NCBI GenBank assembly: GCA_016929905.1
Contig: JAFGHX010000363.1
Location: 1 to 64,000 of the forward strand
Origin: Kiritimatiellia bacterium
GTDB lineage: Bacteria > Verrucomicrobiota > Kiritimatiellia > JAFGHX01
Direction of reading: 5' to 3'
DNA: 64,000 bases
The notes under the pieces are model-generated. The model had not been told where the DNA came from and searched no databases. It saw only the letters and a list, made by a program, of their open reading frames with translations. The position numbers were made by a program, and so were the translations under genes. Below, piece by piece: positions 1 through 8,755 of the stretch (the first letter of the stretch is position 1; each line of letters opens with the position of its first letter).

Positions 1-80
1 CCATCCGCTGCCGTCCATTCATCCGCCGGAATTCTCTCCCCCATCCGCTGCCGTCCATTCATCCGCTGGAATTCTCCAGC
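1..80. repeat. 40-bp tandem duplication at the 3' end of an enolase-family gene
   Basis: Bases 1-40 and 41-80 are two head-to-tail copies of one 40-bp unit. The first 36 positions match with a single C/T difference (27 versus 67), then the copies diverge. The right copy contains the last codons and stop of the minus-strand gene ending at 59; the left copy lies just beyond that stop. It looks like a local duplication of the gene tail. More copies could lie left of the window. Confidence 0.85.
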
Positions 81-1150
81 CACCCGAGTCCGGGTGCATC
101 CGGCAGATCGACGGCGCCATCCACGATCGTGAACGGCTCGCCGAACAGGTCGGTACGCAGCGCATTCTCATTCATGTCCCATTCCACGAGGCCGTCCGGG
201 CAGCCGGCGGCCAGGTGAATGGAAGCGGCCTGGCCGGGTGCTGAGCCGAGGAAATGGGGTACGACCCATTTCTCGGTCGCGCAGCCGGCGGCCAGCAGGC
301 GCAGGGCCACATGCAGCGGCGTGTATTTCGTGATGTCGGGCTGCAGGACGCAAAACGGACCGCGCGCCACGACATCCACGTCACAGCCGGGCGGCATTCT
401 GATGTTTTCGCCGCCGGCCAGGGGCACGGGACTCCTCTCGGCCAAGGCGGCCAATTCCGGTCCGTCTTCCCACCGCAACGGCTCTTCCATCCATCGCACG
501 TTGTGCGCGGCGAGGATGTCGAGCCAAGCCAGCGCCTGGTCAAACGACCACCCCCGATTCACGTCGACCGCCAACTCCGCCTTGCCGTCCAGATGCGTGC
601 GCAACGCGTCAAGATTCCGGCGGTCCTCCTCATCGCCAAAACCCAGCTTCAGCTTGAACAGTCGCACGCCGCATGCGAGGTGTTCATCGATGCGGTCCCA
701 TTGCAGGGGGCTGTTGATCCCGCTCGCGTACACGCGCACGCGCTCGTGCGGCGCCTCAAACAGCAGACGCGCCAGCGGCACGCCCGCCGCTTGGGCCGCC
801 AGGTCCCACAACGCCAGTTCCACGGCGCACACGGCCGAGAGCAGCGGCCCCTCTGTCCCCGACTGCCGCGCCGGCCCCAGAAACGCGCGGTACATCCGCG
901 CCACATACTCGGCAATATCGGCGACGGCCGGGTTCGCGGCCAGGTACGGAACGAACCCTTCCTCCAAGGCGGCAACCCGCTCCCGCGCCGCCCAGAGCGG
1001 AAAATTGACCCAACTCTCCCCCACCCCTTCGCGCCCGGCTTCGTCCCGAATCACGAGGAACACAGCATGCCGCTGCCGCATGATCCCGAACGCCGTCTTC
1101 ACGGGATGGGCGATCGCGACCTGACGGTGCACCACACGCGCCGTGTCCAT
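59..1150 (-). CDS. Mandelate racemase/muconate lactonizing enzyme family protein (enolase superfamily)
   Basis: This 363-residue cytoplasmic enzyme belongs to the enolase superfamily, which abstracts a proton alpha to a carboxylate; members near carbohydrate genes are often sugar-acid dehydratases or epimerases. The capping domain fills roughly residues 1-125 and the barrel follows. A Lys-x-Lys catalytic pair is at 166/168 (FKLKLG), and the usual metal ligands are seen as D196 (DVN), E222 (EEPL) and E248 (GGEN). A VPHF motif near residue 300 offers the His region. ATG 1150 is the only good start. It lies 36 bp upstream of a same-strand position of the AraC gene at 1187-2071, which probably controls it. 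The substrate cannot be named from sequence; the superfamily call is firm. Confidence 0.88.
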   Translation of the reverse strand: MDTARVVHRQVAIAHPVKTAFGIMRQRHAVFLVIRDEAGREGVGESWVNFPLWAARERVAALEEGFVPYLAANPAVADIAEYVARMYRAFLGPARQSGTEGPLLSAVCAVELALWDLAAQAAGVPLARLLFEAPHERVRVYASGINSPLQWDRIDEHLACGVRLFKLKLGFGDEEDRRNLDALRTHLDGKAELAVDVNRGWSFDQALAWLDILAAHNVRWMEEPLRWEDGPELAALAERSPVPLAGGENIRMPPGCDVDVVARGPFCVLQPDITKYTPLHVALRLLAAGCATEKWVVPHFLGSAPGQAASIHLAAGCPDGLVEWDMNENALRTDLFGEPFTIVDGAVDLPDAPGLGWLENSSG

Positions 1151-1186
1151 AACGACTGCCTGCCCCGTACCCCCTCCTTCCGCCCG

Positions 1187-2071
1187 TCAAAATCCCCGGT
1201 TCTCCCATTCTGCCATCCCACCCGCGGTCCTCCATCCTCTGCCCGCGACATGCTCCGCTTCCCGCCGGAACGCCGACGGGCACATACCCACCGCCCGGCG
1301 GAACGCCTTGTTGAAATGCTGCGGATCCGGGTAGCCGACGTGCACCGCGATGCTCTTCACCGGCAGATGGGTGTTCACCAGCAGATTCTTCGCCTGTTCC
1401 ATGCGCCGGAGGAAGACGTAGCGCTGGATGGTCATCCCGAAACGGGCCCTGAACTGGCGCGCGAGGTAGTTCTGATTCAGCCCGGCCGTGCGCGCCAGCG
1501 CGGTCACACGCAGCGGAGACGACAGCTCATCCTCCAGTTTGACAACCAACTCGTCCAAGGCCTTCTGCAGACGCGTTGCGCCCTCACGCGGCACGGCGTG
1601 TGCGAACGAGTATGACAGCCACAACAGAAGCTCCTGAAACGATGCGGCCGCAACCCCGCGCACCACGCTGCGCCCCGCTTCAGTCGGCGCGGGATGGTTG
1701 TGGTAGCGCGTGATGTGCTTCAGCCGGTCGATCACATGCGCCCGCCGCCCGCCAAGCGGCAAGTGCAAAGGCAACACCACACAGTCCCCGCACGGCTGGG
1801 CGGGGCGAAAATGCACGCACCAGTGCCGGCCCGTTACCGCGAGCCGATAACAACTCGGCTGACCCGCCGGCGAGATCGTCAGGTCGCCCGGGTGCAGGAC
1901 GTAGTGATGCGCCCCGATCCGGATCTCGCCCGCGTACGCATGCACGTGCAGCGCGTGCGTGCGCCCCAGGTACACCCGCTTGAAATCATCCGGCGCCAGC
2001 GGATACTGCCCGCTGCTGAGCAGCCGCGGCAGCCCCCCTACCGGCCAGGCGAGCGAGCCCCCCGTTTTCAT
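1187..2071 (-). CDS. AraC-family transcriptional regulator
   Basis: A protein of about 294 residues with an N-terminal cupin-like ligand-sensing half and a C-terminal AraC DNA-binding half of two helix-turn-helix motifs. The second carries the typical run 'VGYPDPQHFNKAFRRAVG' followed by 'CPSAFRRE', where family members have 'P..yR'. I chose ATG 2071; an in-frame GTG at 2095 would add eight residues and neither has a clear ribosome site. It is upstream of and co-directional with the enolase-family gene (59-1150) and divergent from the URO-D-like gene at 2235. The AT-rich gap 2072-2234 is the likely control region for both. Confidence 0.9.
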   Translation of the reverse strand: MKTGGSLAWPVGGLPRLLSSGQYPLAPDDFKRVYLGRTHALHVHAYAGEIRIGAHHYVLHPGDLTISPAGQPSCYRLAVTGRHWCVHFRPAQPCGDCVVLPLHLPLGGRRAHVIDRLKHITRYHNHPAPTEAGRSVVRGVAAASFQELLLWLSYSFAHAVPREGATRLQKALDELVVKLEDELSSPLRVTALARTAGLNQNYLARQFRARFGMTIQRYVFLRRMEQAKNLLVNTHLPVKSIAVHVGYPDPQHFNKAFRRAVGMCPSAFRREAEHVAGRGWRTAGGMAEWENRGF

Positions 2072-2234
2072 GAGTAATGGATTTATACCACTCACCTGCC
2101 ACTCGATGCAATTGAATTTCTCCTGGAATATTGGGAAACTAAAGGCGTACGGATTCCGGCGGGCATCCGGTAATGGTGTTTTTTTACATTTGCCGGCTGC
2201 GACGGCGGGTCGGCATCAAGCAGAGGGGGGAACC

Positions 2235-3206
2235 ATGACGCCACGCGAGGCATTCATCGCCGCACTCGAACGCCGCCCGATTGTCGGGCGCGTACCGAAC
2301 TTTGAACTGGTCTTCTATCTGACCATGGAAGCGTTCGGGCGGATTCATCCTTCCCAGCGCGCCTACCGGCAATGGGACCAGATGGAAGAGAAGGAACGGC
2401 AGCTGCACAGAGAGGACATGGCCGAAATCTACGTCATGACGGCGGAGCGTTTCGAGCACAACGCCATCCTCCTGCACCCGAACCCGGGGACGGAGGAAGA
2501 GACCGGCCGGCTGATCGACCTCGTACGCGAGAAGAGCGCGGACCGCTACTTCCTGTGCCTGCACGGCGGCGCGACGTACGGGATTCCGCACGGCGACAAC
2601 ATGATGGCGTTCGCCTGCCGTCTGGCAGACGAGCCGGAGAAGATGAAGCAGGAGGCGGACGAGCGAGTCGACCGGGCGCTCGAGCGTGCGCACCGGCTCA
2701 GCGCGCGGGGCGGCCTGGACGGCCTGGCGTTGTGCACCGACTACTGTTTCAACACGGGCCCGTTTCTGAGTCCCGCCCAGTTTTCGGAGTTCGTCGCGCC
2801 GTTCCTGGACCGGTTGATCCGCGGGTATCGCGACCTGGGTTTTTACACGATCCTGCATACGGACGGCAACATCATGCCGATCATCGACATGCTCGTGGAC
2901 GCGGGCCCGCACGCGCTGCAGTCGCTCGACCCGCAGGGCGGCGTGGACATCGCGGAAGTCAAGCGCCGCTACGGGCATCGGGTCTGCCTGATCGGGAACG
3001 TGAGCTGTGCGGCGCTCGACACGGGGACGGAGCAGGAGATCGTCGCCTCCGCGCGTTACGCGCTGAAGCACGGCATGCCGGGCGGCGGGTACGCGTTCGG
3101 CACGAGCAACTGCGTCTACACGGGCATGCCGCTGGCGAACTATGAACGGATGCTGGACGTCTGGCGCCGGGAAGGCAACTACGCGGCAGGCGTCGCCGCC
3201 GCGTAG
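2235..3206 (+). CDS. Uroporphyrinogen decarboxylase-like (URO-D/MtaA family) protein
   Basis: A 323-residue URO-D superfamily protein. It carries the family's barrel signatures, including 'FLSPAQFSEFVAPFL' and 'ILHTDGN', the latter occupying the place where methyltransferase members such as MtaA keep a zinc-binding His, and a C-terminal 'GGYAFGTSN' with an acidic/aromatic tail. True HemE enzymes differ in their N-terminal Arg/Asp signature, and the setting among sugar-catabolic genes makes heme synthesis unlikely. ATG 2235 is set by the AGGGGGG ribosome site just upstream; the longer open frame to 1959 is not supported. It is divergent from an AraC gene. In PVC bacteria such proteins are frequent beside AraC regulators, but their substrate is unknown. 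Confidence 0.85.
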   Translation: MTPREAFIAALERRPIVGRVPNFELVFYLTMEAFGRIHPSQRAYRQWDQMEEKERQLHREDMAEIYVMTAERFEHNAILLHPNPGTEEETGRLIDLVREKSADRYFLCLHGGATYGIPHGDNMMAFACRLADEPEKMKQEADERVDRALERAHRLSARGGLDGLALCTDYCFNTGPFLSPAQFSEFVAPFLDRLIRGYRDLGFYTILHTDGNIMPIIDMLVDAGPHALQSLDPQGGVDIAEVKRRYGHRVCLIGNVSCAALDTGTEQEIVASARYALKHGMPGGGYAFGTSNCVYTGMPLANYERMLDVWRREGNYAAGVAAA

Positions 3207-3269
3207 GTCCGGGCTCGAGGCGCGTGCGGCCTTTGACAAGTGGCCGCGCGCGCGTGCGGGACCCGCCCG

Positions 3270-4367
3270 CTACCGGGCGACGAGCACGTCACGCATCATC
3301 GCTTCATACAGGCAGAACTGGATGTCGAGAATCTCGTCGAACCCCACGTGATAGGCCTTCTCGTCGGTGACTCCGTGCGGGCATTCGAACGTGAAGCTGG
3401 GCGCTCCGCACGCGTGGTGCAGCGCGCTGACGAGATTGAACGACGGTGGCGAGGCGCCGCCGTCGAGCGCGATCTCGGGCACGCCGCCGTGCCGGAACCC
3501 GCGCGCAGCGGCCAGGTCGTTGAACCGCTTGGCAAGCACGCTGAGCCGCACCTGCGCCTCGCGCGGCGCATACGCGGGCCGCAGCACGGACGGGGCCGCG
3601 GCGTGGGAATGCAGCGAGACGGCCAGGTCCGGCCCCTCGTCCGCGGCGAGCCGCAGCACGGCCGCGGCCTCCGGGCCCATCGGCGCGACGAACTCGTCGT
3701 GCATCGGATTCACGCCCGCCTCGTTGAAGTAGCAACCCAGAAACGCGTAGTCCTCCGCCCGCATCGGGTGGCGCGCTTTGCAGCCGGGCCAGCCCCAGTA
3801 TGTATCGTCGGGCTTCGTCCCCTGCCCCCAGAACCGGATGTCCTCACGCGTCATCCCGCACAGCGATTTCGGCTCGAACCGGGCCAACCCGTCGGGGTTG
3901 GCGCACGGCACGATCAGCAACCGGCAGCGCAGCCCCAGTTCGCGCAACCGCGCCTGATCCCGCCCGCGCATGTCCTGGCCCGTTTCCATGACGCGAACCA
4001 GGTTGCACAGCCCCGTCACGCCCTCCGTCTCCTGCCCGTGCACCGGCCCGACGAACAGGAGCACGGGCCGCTTGCGCGCGGCTTTGTCCATGTAGGCTTC
4101 CGGCTGGCCGGCGCCAAGCGCCGAATTGTAATTCGCGCGCCGGGCCGGACTCTCCCGCTCGCCGTAGGCGATCACATGGATGGGGTGCTCACCCGGCGAA
4201 CGCGCGAGCACGCGCACCTGCCCGTTCTTCACCTCCCGTACGCACCGCTCGACGGCCCCGCCGTCCCCCACCCAGAACGCCGGAATCTCCCGCTTCGGAA
4301 TCCGCGCCCTGGCCGTCGCCAACGACATGCCCTCGGACACGTCGGTTGCCTGCGTCGTATCCGCCAT
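3270..4367 (-). CDS. M14-family zinc carboxypeptidase-like protein
   Basis: A 365-residue peptidase/amidase of the M14 family. The zinc-binding HxxE is at H110-x-x-E113 (VHGQE), the substrate region NPDG at 157-160, a further zinc His in SLHSH (253 or 255) and the probable catalytic Glu at E328 (FTFECP). This set supports a metal-dependent enzyme. ATG 4367 has an excellent AGGAGG site seven bases upstream. An alternative GTG at 4550 overlaps the stop of the upstream AraC gene (GTGA) and would add a leader ending in 'LAVVCAGC', a lipoprotein-like signal, so cytoplasmic versus cell-surface location is open. It follows the AraC gene 4547-5401 on the same strand and probably belongs to its regulon. 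Confidence 0.82.
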   Translation of the reverse strand: MADTTQATDVSEGMSLATARARIPKREIPAFWVGDGGAVERCVREVKNGQVRVLARSPGEHPIHVIAYGERESPARRANYNSALGAGQPEAYMDKAARKRPVLLFVGPVHGQETEGVTGLCNLVRVMETGQDMRGRDQARLRELGLRCRLLIVPCANPDGLARFEPKSLCGMTREDIRFWGQGTKPDDTYWGWPGCKARHPMRAEDYAFLGCYFNEAGVNPMHDEFVAPMGPEAAAVLRLAADEGPDLAVSLHSHAAAPSVLRPAYAPREAQVRLSVLAKRFNDLAAARGFRHGGVPEIALDGGASPPSFNLVSALHHACGAPSFTFECPHGVTDEKAYHVGFDEILDIQFCLYEAMMRDVLVAR

Positions 4368-4546
4368 CGTCACGCCTCCTGTTTTCGCGTCAGCCCGCGC
4401 TCCCGCCCGGTCTGTCGGGGTCAGGCACCCCGCACAGACAACCGCCAGCCCTGACAGCAGCAAGAGCTCAACCCGGCTCGCTGCCCGCGCGCCGCCGTGC
4501 CGCCGTGCCGCCCCCGCGCCACCCGGCCCACGCCGAACCGCGGCCG

Positions 4547-5401
4547 TCACTGTTCCCTCCGATACTCCGTGGGACTGCACGTATACGCCCGCCTGAACTG
4601 CCGGCAGAACAGGTGCACGCTCTGATAGCCGAGCCGCTCGGCGATCCACGTCACACTGCGCCGGGTCTGCGCCAGAAATTTCGCGCCCTGTCTGAGCCGT
4701 TCCTGCACAATCCATTCACGAGGCGACACCCCGAACGTGCGGCGGAACATGCGCGAAAAGTAATCCTGGCTCAGCTCGAACCGCCGCGCTAGATCCGCGG
4801 ACGTGATGGGCTCGTGGATGTGTTTCTGAACCCACTCCACCACTCTGGCGCGCAGCGCCCCGCCGAAGACGAGTTTGTCGCCCGCCGGGTTGCGCCACGC
4901 GGCCAGCACGCTGCCGCACAGCACGGCCAACGCCGCGCGCGTGCGCGAATCGTGATACGGCCCGACGGCCTCGATCTCGTGCACGGCCAGCATCGCGTGC
5001 GGCCGGAACCGGCTGGCCTCGCCAACCTGGACAACGTCGTCGCTCAACCGCAGCGCGGCCTCGCCCTGCATCACCGTGAAATTCACATTGCAGGCGTCGG
5101 TCGGCAGCATCTCGGCGCGCGCGTACACCTCGTGCTCAACACCGGGCATCACCCAGATCAGCGACCCGGGCCCGAGCCGCCGCTGCTCTGCCCCGATCCG
5201 GAACTCGCACGCCCCGCCGTTGACCAACCAGAGAATGTGAGAGGGAATCCGCCGCGGGCCCCAGCCGAAAGGGCTGCTGAACAGCGGCCGCCCGCACACG
5301 ACCACGTTCACCGCGCACGCCCCGCGCAGGAGCGTATCGAGCCAGTCCGCATCGCCCAACGTGCGGCAGGTCCACCGCCCGCCTCTTCCGCGCCTTGCCA
5401 T
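4547..5401 (-). CDS. AraC-family transcriptional regulator (MARR-start subgroup)
   Basis: A protein of about 284 residues. The N-terminal cupin-like half contains 'GSLIWVMPGVEHEVYA'; the C-terminal AraC half has helices around 'LARRFELSQDYFSRMFRRTF' and 'LGYQSVHLFCRQFRRAY' ending 'CSPTEYRRE'. It is clearly related along its length to the AraC protein at 14002-14847: both start MARR, share 'LVWVMPGV/LIWVMPGV', and sit beside paralogous secreted proteins. ATG 5401 is preferred over GTG 5428 because of that shared start. It is divergent from the secreted protein gene at 5685 and upstream of the M14 gene; both are likely targets. Confidence 0.88.
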   Translation of the reverse strand: MARRGRGGRWTCRTLGDADWLDTLLRGACAVNVVVCGRPLFSSPFGWGPRRIPSHILWLVNGGACEFRIGAEQRRLGPGSLIWVMPGVEHEVYARAEMLPTDACNVNFTVMQGEAALRLSDDVVQVGEASRFRPHAMLAVHEIEAVGPYHDSRTRAALAVLCGSVLAAWRNPAGDKLVFGGALRARVVEWVQKHIHEPITSADLARRFELSQDYFSRMFRRTFGVSPREWIVQERLRQGAKFLAQTRRSVTWIAERLGYQSVHLFCRQFRRAYTCSPTEYRREQ

Positions 5402-5515
5402 GACAGGCCCGACACTACCCCAGAACACCGGTTCGGTGCAAACTTTTTACACTTCGAGCCAAAGACAGCACGCCCCGTCGTGCACTACCCTTGCCGCACA
5501 TGGCTCCCTTCCCAA

Positions 5516-5575
5516 ACTTGCTCGAGAACCTGCTCGAAAACTTGTTCGAGAACTTACTCGAGAACTTGCTCGAAA
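5516..5575. repeat. 12-bp tandem repeat, five units
   Basis: Five consecutive 12-bp units with consensus ACTTGCTCGAGA start at 5516, 5528, 5540, 5552 and 5564, with one to three changes each. The unit centre CTCGAG is palindromic. It sits 110-170 bp upstream of the gene starting at 5685, in the divergent gap with the AraC gene. The same unit recurs as three copies at 41278-41313. A GC-rich hairpin-like stretch follows in both places. Confidence 0.9.
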
Positions 5576-5684
5576 ATCTCCCGCGGGAGCCGCCGCGCCG
5601 GGCCCGTCAAATCAAGCTCGCGCGAGCCGCGCAGCCCCGATATCTTTTTCGTCGGTAGTCGCCCCGGATCCACGGAGGTCCATC

Positions 5685-7658
5685 ATGCGTACACGTGTTC
5701 TGTTGTCGACGCTCGCTGTCCTGTTCGCCCACACCGCGCGCGGCGCCGCGCCGGCCGGTCCGGCGGTGAAGCTCGTCCTCGAGCGCGGTGCGTCGCTCGA
5801 ATTGCCGTTCCCGCGCACGTGCGATTTCCGGGCCGACATCGTGCCGGCCAAGGGCCGCACGATCCGGAAGATTGAATGGGACTGGGCCGGCAACAGCGAG
5901 TACGGCCGCCCCACGCCCTGGGACGAGCCCGAGCCGCTCACCGTGCGCTGGGCTCACGATTTCGACGAAGAAACCGGGCCCGTCACCGTGCGCATCCGCG
6001 TGACCGACAGCGAGGGCGGCGTCGGCCTGGGCGAATGCCGCTTCACTCTGCCTGCGGGGCCCGGCAACCTGACGCCCCACACGCGCCATCCGTGCGCGGG
6101 CATCTACACGCAGTGGGATTGGACGACCTGGTTCAAGGAACGGAAGGGACAGATTCCCGACTGGGTGGCGGGCGCCGAGGCGTACACCGTCTGGAACAAG
6201 ATCGAAAAGGACGGCCGCTTCGCCTGGGGCAAGGCCGACGGGTCGGACCCGCTTTCATTCAACGGGCACATCTACCAGATCATGGACCGCGGCAAGCATG
6301 TGATCCTGCACATCAATACGATGCATCCGGCATGGCTGTTCAAGTATGTCGGCAAGAGCAAGAAGCCGGGCCCGCACCGCTATCCGCACTATCCCATGTG
6401 GTGGGACCCGCGGTACCAGCAGCTTATGGGCCGCTTCATCGGAGAATACGCGGACAATATCCGCTCGCTCATCGCCCGCCACCCCGAATGGCGCGGCCGG
6501 TTCGCACTCGTGCGCGGGCAGGTCTGGACGGTGGACTCGGAGAATATCCCCTCGATGGGGCGCGACCTCGTGACCGTCTGCCGGCAATGGCCCGAGAAGG
6601 CCATGGACCTGACCCCCGCGAATTTCGAGCCGCCCTCAGGCGGCGGGCGTGTGTACAACGCCCCCTATTCCCCCGAACACGGCATGCCGTATCACTGTTG
6701 GGTCCGGCACACGTATGCGTCCGCATTCCTCCCGCTCGGCATCCCGGTCGTGTTTAAGCCGCACGTCGGCGGCCGTTTCGGCGGCGATAACCGGCGCATG
6801 TCCGTCGTGTGGCGCCGCTCGGTGGCGAACGGCAGGGAACTGGGCTTCTTCATCACCTCGGCGACCCCGGACACGCGAAACAACTCCGACTTCCTGGGCT
6901 ACACCGATCTGGGCCTCGCACGCGGCCATCACGAAGGGCATGGCGACTCGAACGTCAACGGCAGTGCGCAGAAGACGTACTGGACGTTTCTGAGCGAACT
7001 GAACACGGGCACCGATTTTCTCGGCACCTACGGGCGGTTTATCCATTATCTCGAGTACCAGGCGGAGTACGAACCGGCGCCCAACCATGCGTTCGCCAAC
7101 CGGCATGTCGGCTGGAAGCCGCACCCCGCGCAGGCGCCCGGCGCCTGGATCGCGTTGAAACCGAAGACCCATTTCAACAAAGGCTGGGAGAAAGTCGGCA
7201 ACTACCAGGCGTTCCTCGAAGAGGACACAACCGACGCGGGCTCACACGTCGAGAACGTCGGTACGGTCCGCTACACCTACACCGGCCCATCCGATCTCGG
7301 CCACCCGCCGACGGCCGACGAACCGATGAGGTGGGCACGGCAATGCCGAGCAGGGGGCGAGCTGCGGTTCCGGCTCGACCCGCGCTTGCGCAAGGCACAC
7401 GGTACGGCCTTTGAAGTGCGCGTGGTCTATTACGACGACAAGCCCGGCCAATGGACACTCGCCTACCGCGACTGCACCGGCGCCGAGAAGACCGTGCCGG
7501 TCGCGAAGAAAGGCACCGGCAAATGGTGCAAGGCCATACTCGCCATCGCCGACGCCGGATTCCGGGCAGGGATGACCAACGACACCGATTTCGCACTCCG
7601 AGCGGATGCGGGCGGGCAGACCACCTTTCACCTCGTGGAACTTCTTCCGACGAAGTAG
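5685..7658 (+). CDS. Secreted PKD-like/TIM-barrel glycosidase-like protein
   Basis: A 657-residue exported protein. Residues 1-20 form a signal peptide ending near 'HTARGAA'. Residues about 25-130 look like a PKD/Ig-type beta-sandwich ('WDWAGNSEYGRPTPWDE'), residues about 135-540 resemble the beta-galactosidase-like (GH42-type) TIM-barrel fold, and the last 110 residues are a beta-rich domain shared with three other proteins in this window. ATG 5685 follows a GGAGG site. It is a close paralogue of the gene at 11922-13931 (shared 'DSENIPSMGRDLVT', 'HVGWKPHP', 'APGAWIALK'). The family is not one I can name; glycan cleavage is inferred from fold and neighbours. It is divergent from an AraC gene that probably controls it. 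Confidence 0.78.
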   Translation: MRTRVLLSTLAVLFAHTARGAAPAGPAVKLVLERGASLELPFPRTCDFRADIVPAKGRTIRKIEWDWAGNSEYGRPTPWDEPEPLTVRWAHDFDEETGPVTVRIRVTDSEGGVGLGECRFTLPAGPGNLTPHTRHPCAGIYTQWDWTTWFKERKGQIPDWVAGAEAYTVWNKIEKDGRFAWGKADGSDPLSFNGHIYQIMDRGKHVILHINTMHPAWLFKYVGKSKKPGPHRYPHYPMWWDPRYQQLMGRFIGEYADNIRSLIARHPEWRGRFALVRGQVWTVDSENIPSMGRDLVTVCRQWPEKAMDLTPANFEPPSGGGRVYNAPYSPEHGMPYHCWVRHTYASAFLPLGIPVVFKPHVGGRFGGDNRRMSVVWRRSVANGRELGFFITSATPDTRNNSDFLGYTDLGLARGHHEGHGDSNVNGSAQKTYWTFLSELNTGTDFLGTYGRFIHYLEYQAEYEPAPNHAFANRHVGWKPHPAQAPGAWIALKPKTHFNKGWEKVGNYQAFLEEDTTDAGSHVENVGTVRYTYTGPSDLGHPPTADEPMRWARQCRAGGELRFRLDPRLRKAHGTAFEVRVVYYDDKPGQWTLAYRDCTGAEKTVPVAKKGTGKWCKAILAIADAGFRAGMTNDTDFALRADAGGQTTFHLVELLPTK

Positions 7659-7715
7659 ACCATACGCAACGGACGGCGTATTGGGGAGAGTGAGTGGTTG
7701 GCTCGGCAAGCAGGG

Positions 7716-7739
7716 CTGACTCGCTTCCGCTCGCCGACG
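7716..7739. repeat. REP-like element, isolated arm
   Basis: A 24-base copy of a palindrome-forming unit (core TCGCTTCCGCTCGCC). Its reverse complement recurs at 8571-8594 with two differences and a third copy lies at 8514-8537. The copies bracket the HEAT/nuclease-like gene 7794-8489, two on its upstream side and this one downstream. Confidence 0.8.
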
Positions 7740-7793
7740 CCCATGGCGCGTGGGGCCCGAAGCGTGTGGCCGGGGCGCGCCGAGCGGGCTGGG

Positions 7794-8489
7794 CTAGGAG
7801 TCCTCCTCCTCGTCGTCGCCGATCCTCATGTAGCGGCGGAGTTTGTTGGGCAGGACCTCGTCCAGGTCGTCTTTGTCTTCGGGGTAGAGCGAGATCAGGC
7901 GCTTGCCCTGCTGCTGATAGAGTTTCTTCTTCTTGAGCATCCCGATTTGGTAGTCGATCGTGGTCATGCCCCAATACTCGATGTACACATCGAACTCGGG
8001 CAGATAGAAGTCGGGCCGCACCGCGTAGCCGTCGACAATCCGCATGCGTTCGTCGTAGCGATACGTGACGCTCTGGCGGTTCAGGAAATCGGCGATCTTC
8101 GCGGCTTCCTGAATAGTGTTCACGGCAGACGCGGCGGCTTTTTGCACATAGGCCTTTCTGTGCGGATTGCAGGCCAGGTCTTTCAGATCGTCCAGATGCG
8201 GCAAGGCGGCTGTGCCGTATGCCTTCAGCGCACTCAGGGCGTATTGCTGGGCTTGCGGGTGCGGGTCGCGCAGGGCCACGGGTGCCAACGCGTCCACCGC
8301 GGCGGCTGCATCGGCCCCGAAAACCGACAGCTTGCCGATCGCGGAGGCAGCCAGGCGGCGGATCTCCGCCGACGGCATCTTGATGAGTTGCACGAGTTCT
8401 GGCAGGGCCGCGGGGTCGCCGGCGCGGCCCAGCGCCACGGCGCGCTGCACGTATTGCTGATGCGTGGCCTGGTCCATGCCGCTGTTCAT
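7794..8489 (-). CDS. HEAT-repeat protein fused to a PD-(D/E)XK nuclease-like domain
   Basis: A 231-residue protein in two parts. Residues about 10-130 contain HEAT-type alpha-helical repeats ('RRLAASAIGKL', 'AQQYALSALKAYG'), typical of protein-protein contact. Residues about 140-225 match the endonuclease-like core pattern 'RPDFYLPEFDVYIEYWGM': D in PDF, then E in the IEYWG strand, followed by a Lys-rich helix and 'KRLISLYPED'. That arrangement is seen in PD-(D/E)XK domains of helicases and restriction-like proteins; here the usual E-x-K third residue is replaced by Tyr, as in several subfamilies. ATG 8489 follows AGGAG. It is monocistronic and flanked by REP-like repeats on both sides. A DNA repair, restriction or defence role is inference. 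Confidence 0.7.
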   Translation of the reverse strand: MNSGMDQATHQQYVQRAVALGRAGDPAALPELVQLIKMPSAEIRRLAASAIGKLSVFGADAAAAVDALAPVALRDPHPQAQQYALSALKAYGTAALPHLDDLKDLACNPHRKAYVQKAAASAVNTIQEAAKIADFLNRQSVTYRYDERMRIVDGYAVRPDFYLPEFDVYIEYWGMTTIDYQIGMLKKKKLYQQQGKRLISLYPEDKDDLDEVLPNKLRRYMRIGDDEEEDS

Positions 8490-8513
8490 TTGGCGCTCCT
8501 TTCCGGAACAGGA

Positions 8514-8594
8514 CTGCCTCGCTCCCGCTCGCCTGCGCCGGGCGGTGAAGACGATCGTGCTGCCAGCGCGCGTAGGCGAGCGGAAGCGAGTCAG
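8514..8594. repeat. BIME-like inverted pair of REP-like units
   Basis: Left arm 8514-8537 and right arm 8571-8594 are inverted copies of one 24-base unit with three differences, separated by 33 bases. A transcript could fold into a long stem. A third copy lies at 7716-7739. A further small perfect hairpin follows at 8611-8629 (GGCAATC, five-base loop, GATTGCC). The gap to the next gene (start 8756) has no other feature I can support. Confidence 0.8.
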
Positions 8595-8755
8595 CGCGAT
8601 GCGCGACCCAGGCAATCTATCGGATTGCCCGGCGCGTGTCCAGGCCCACGCCCGCACGCGCCACCCCCCGTTCGGTACACACAACACACGAATCAGGATA
8701 ACGACAAAGGCCGGCCCGTTTGATAAGCTACACACGATTCCCGAGGAGGACAGGC

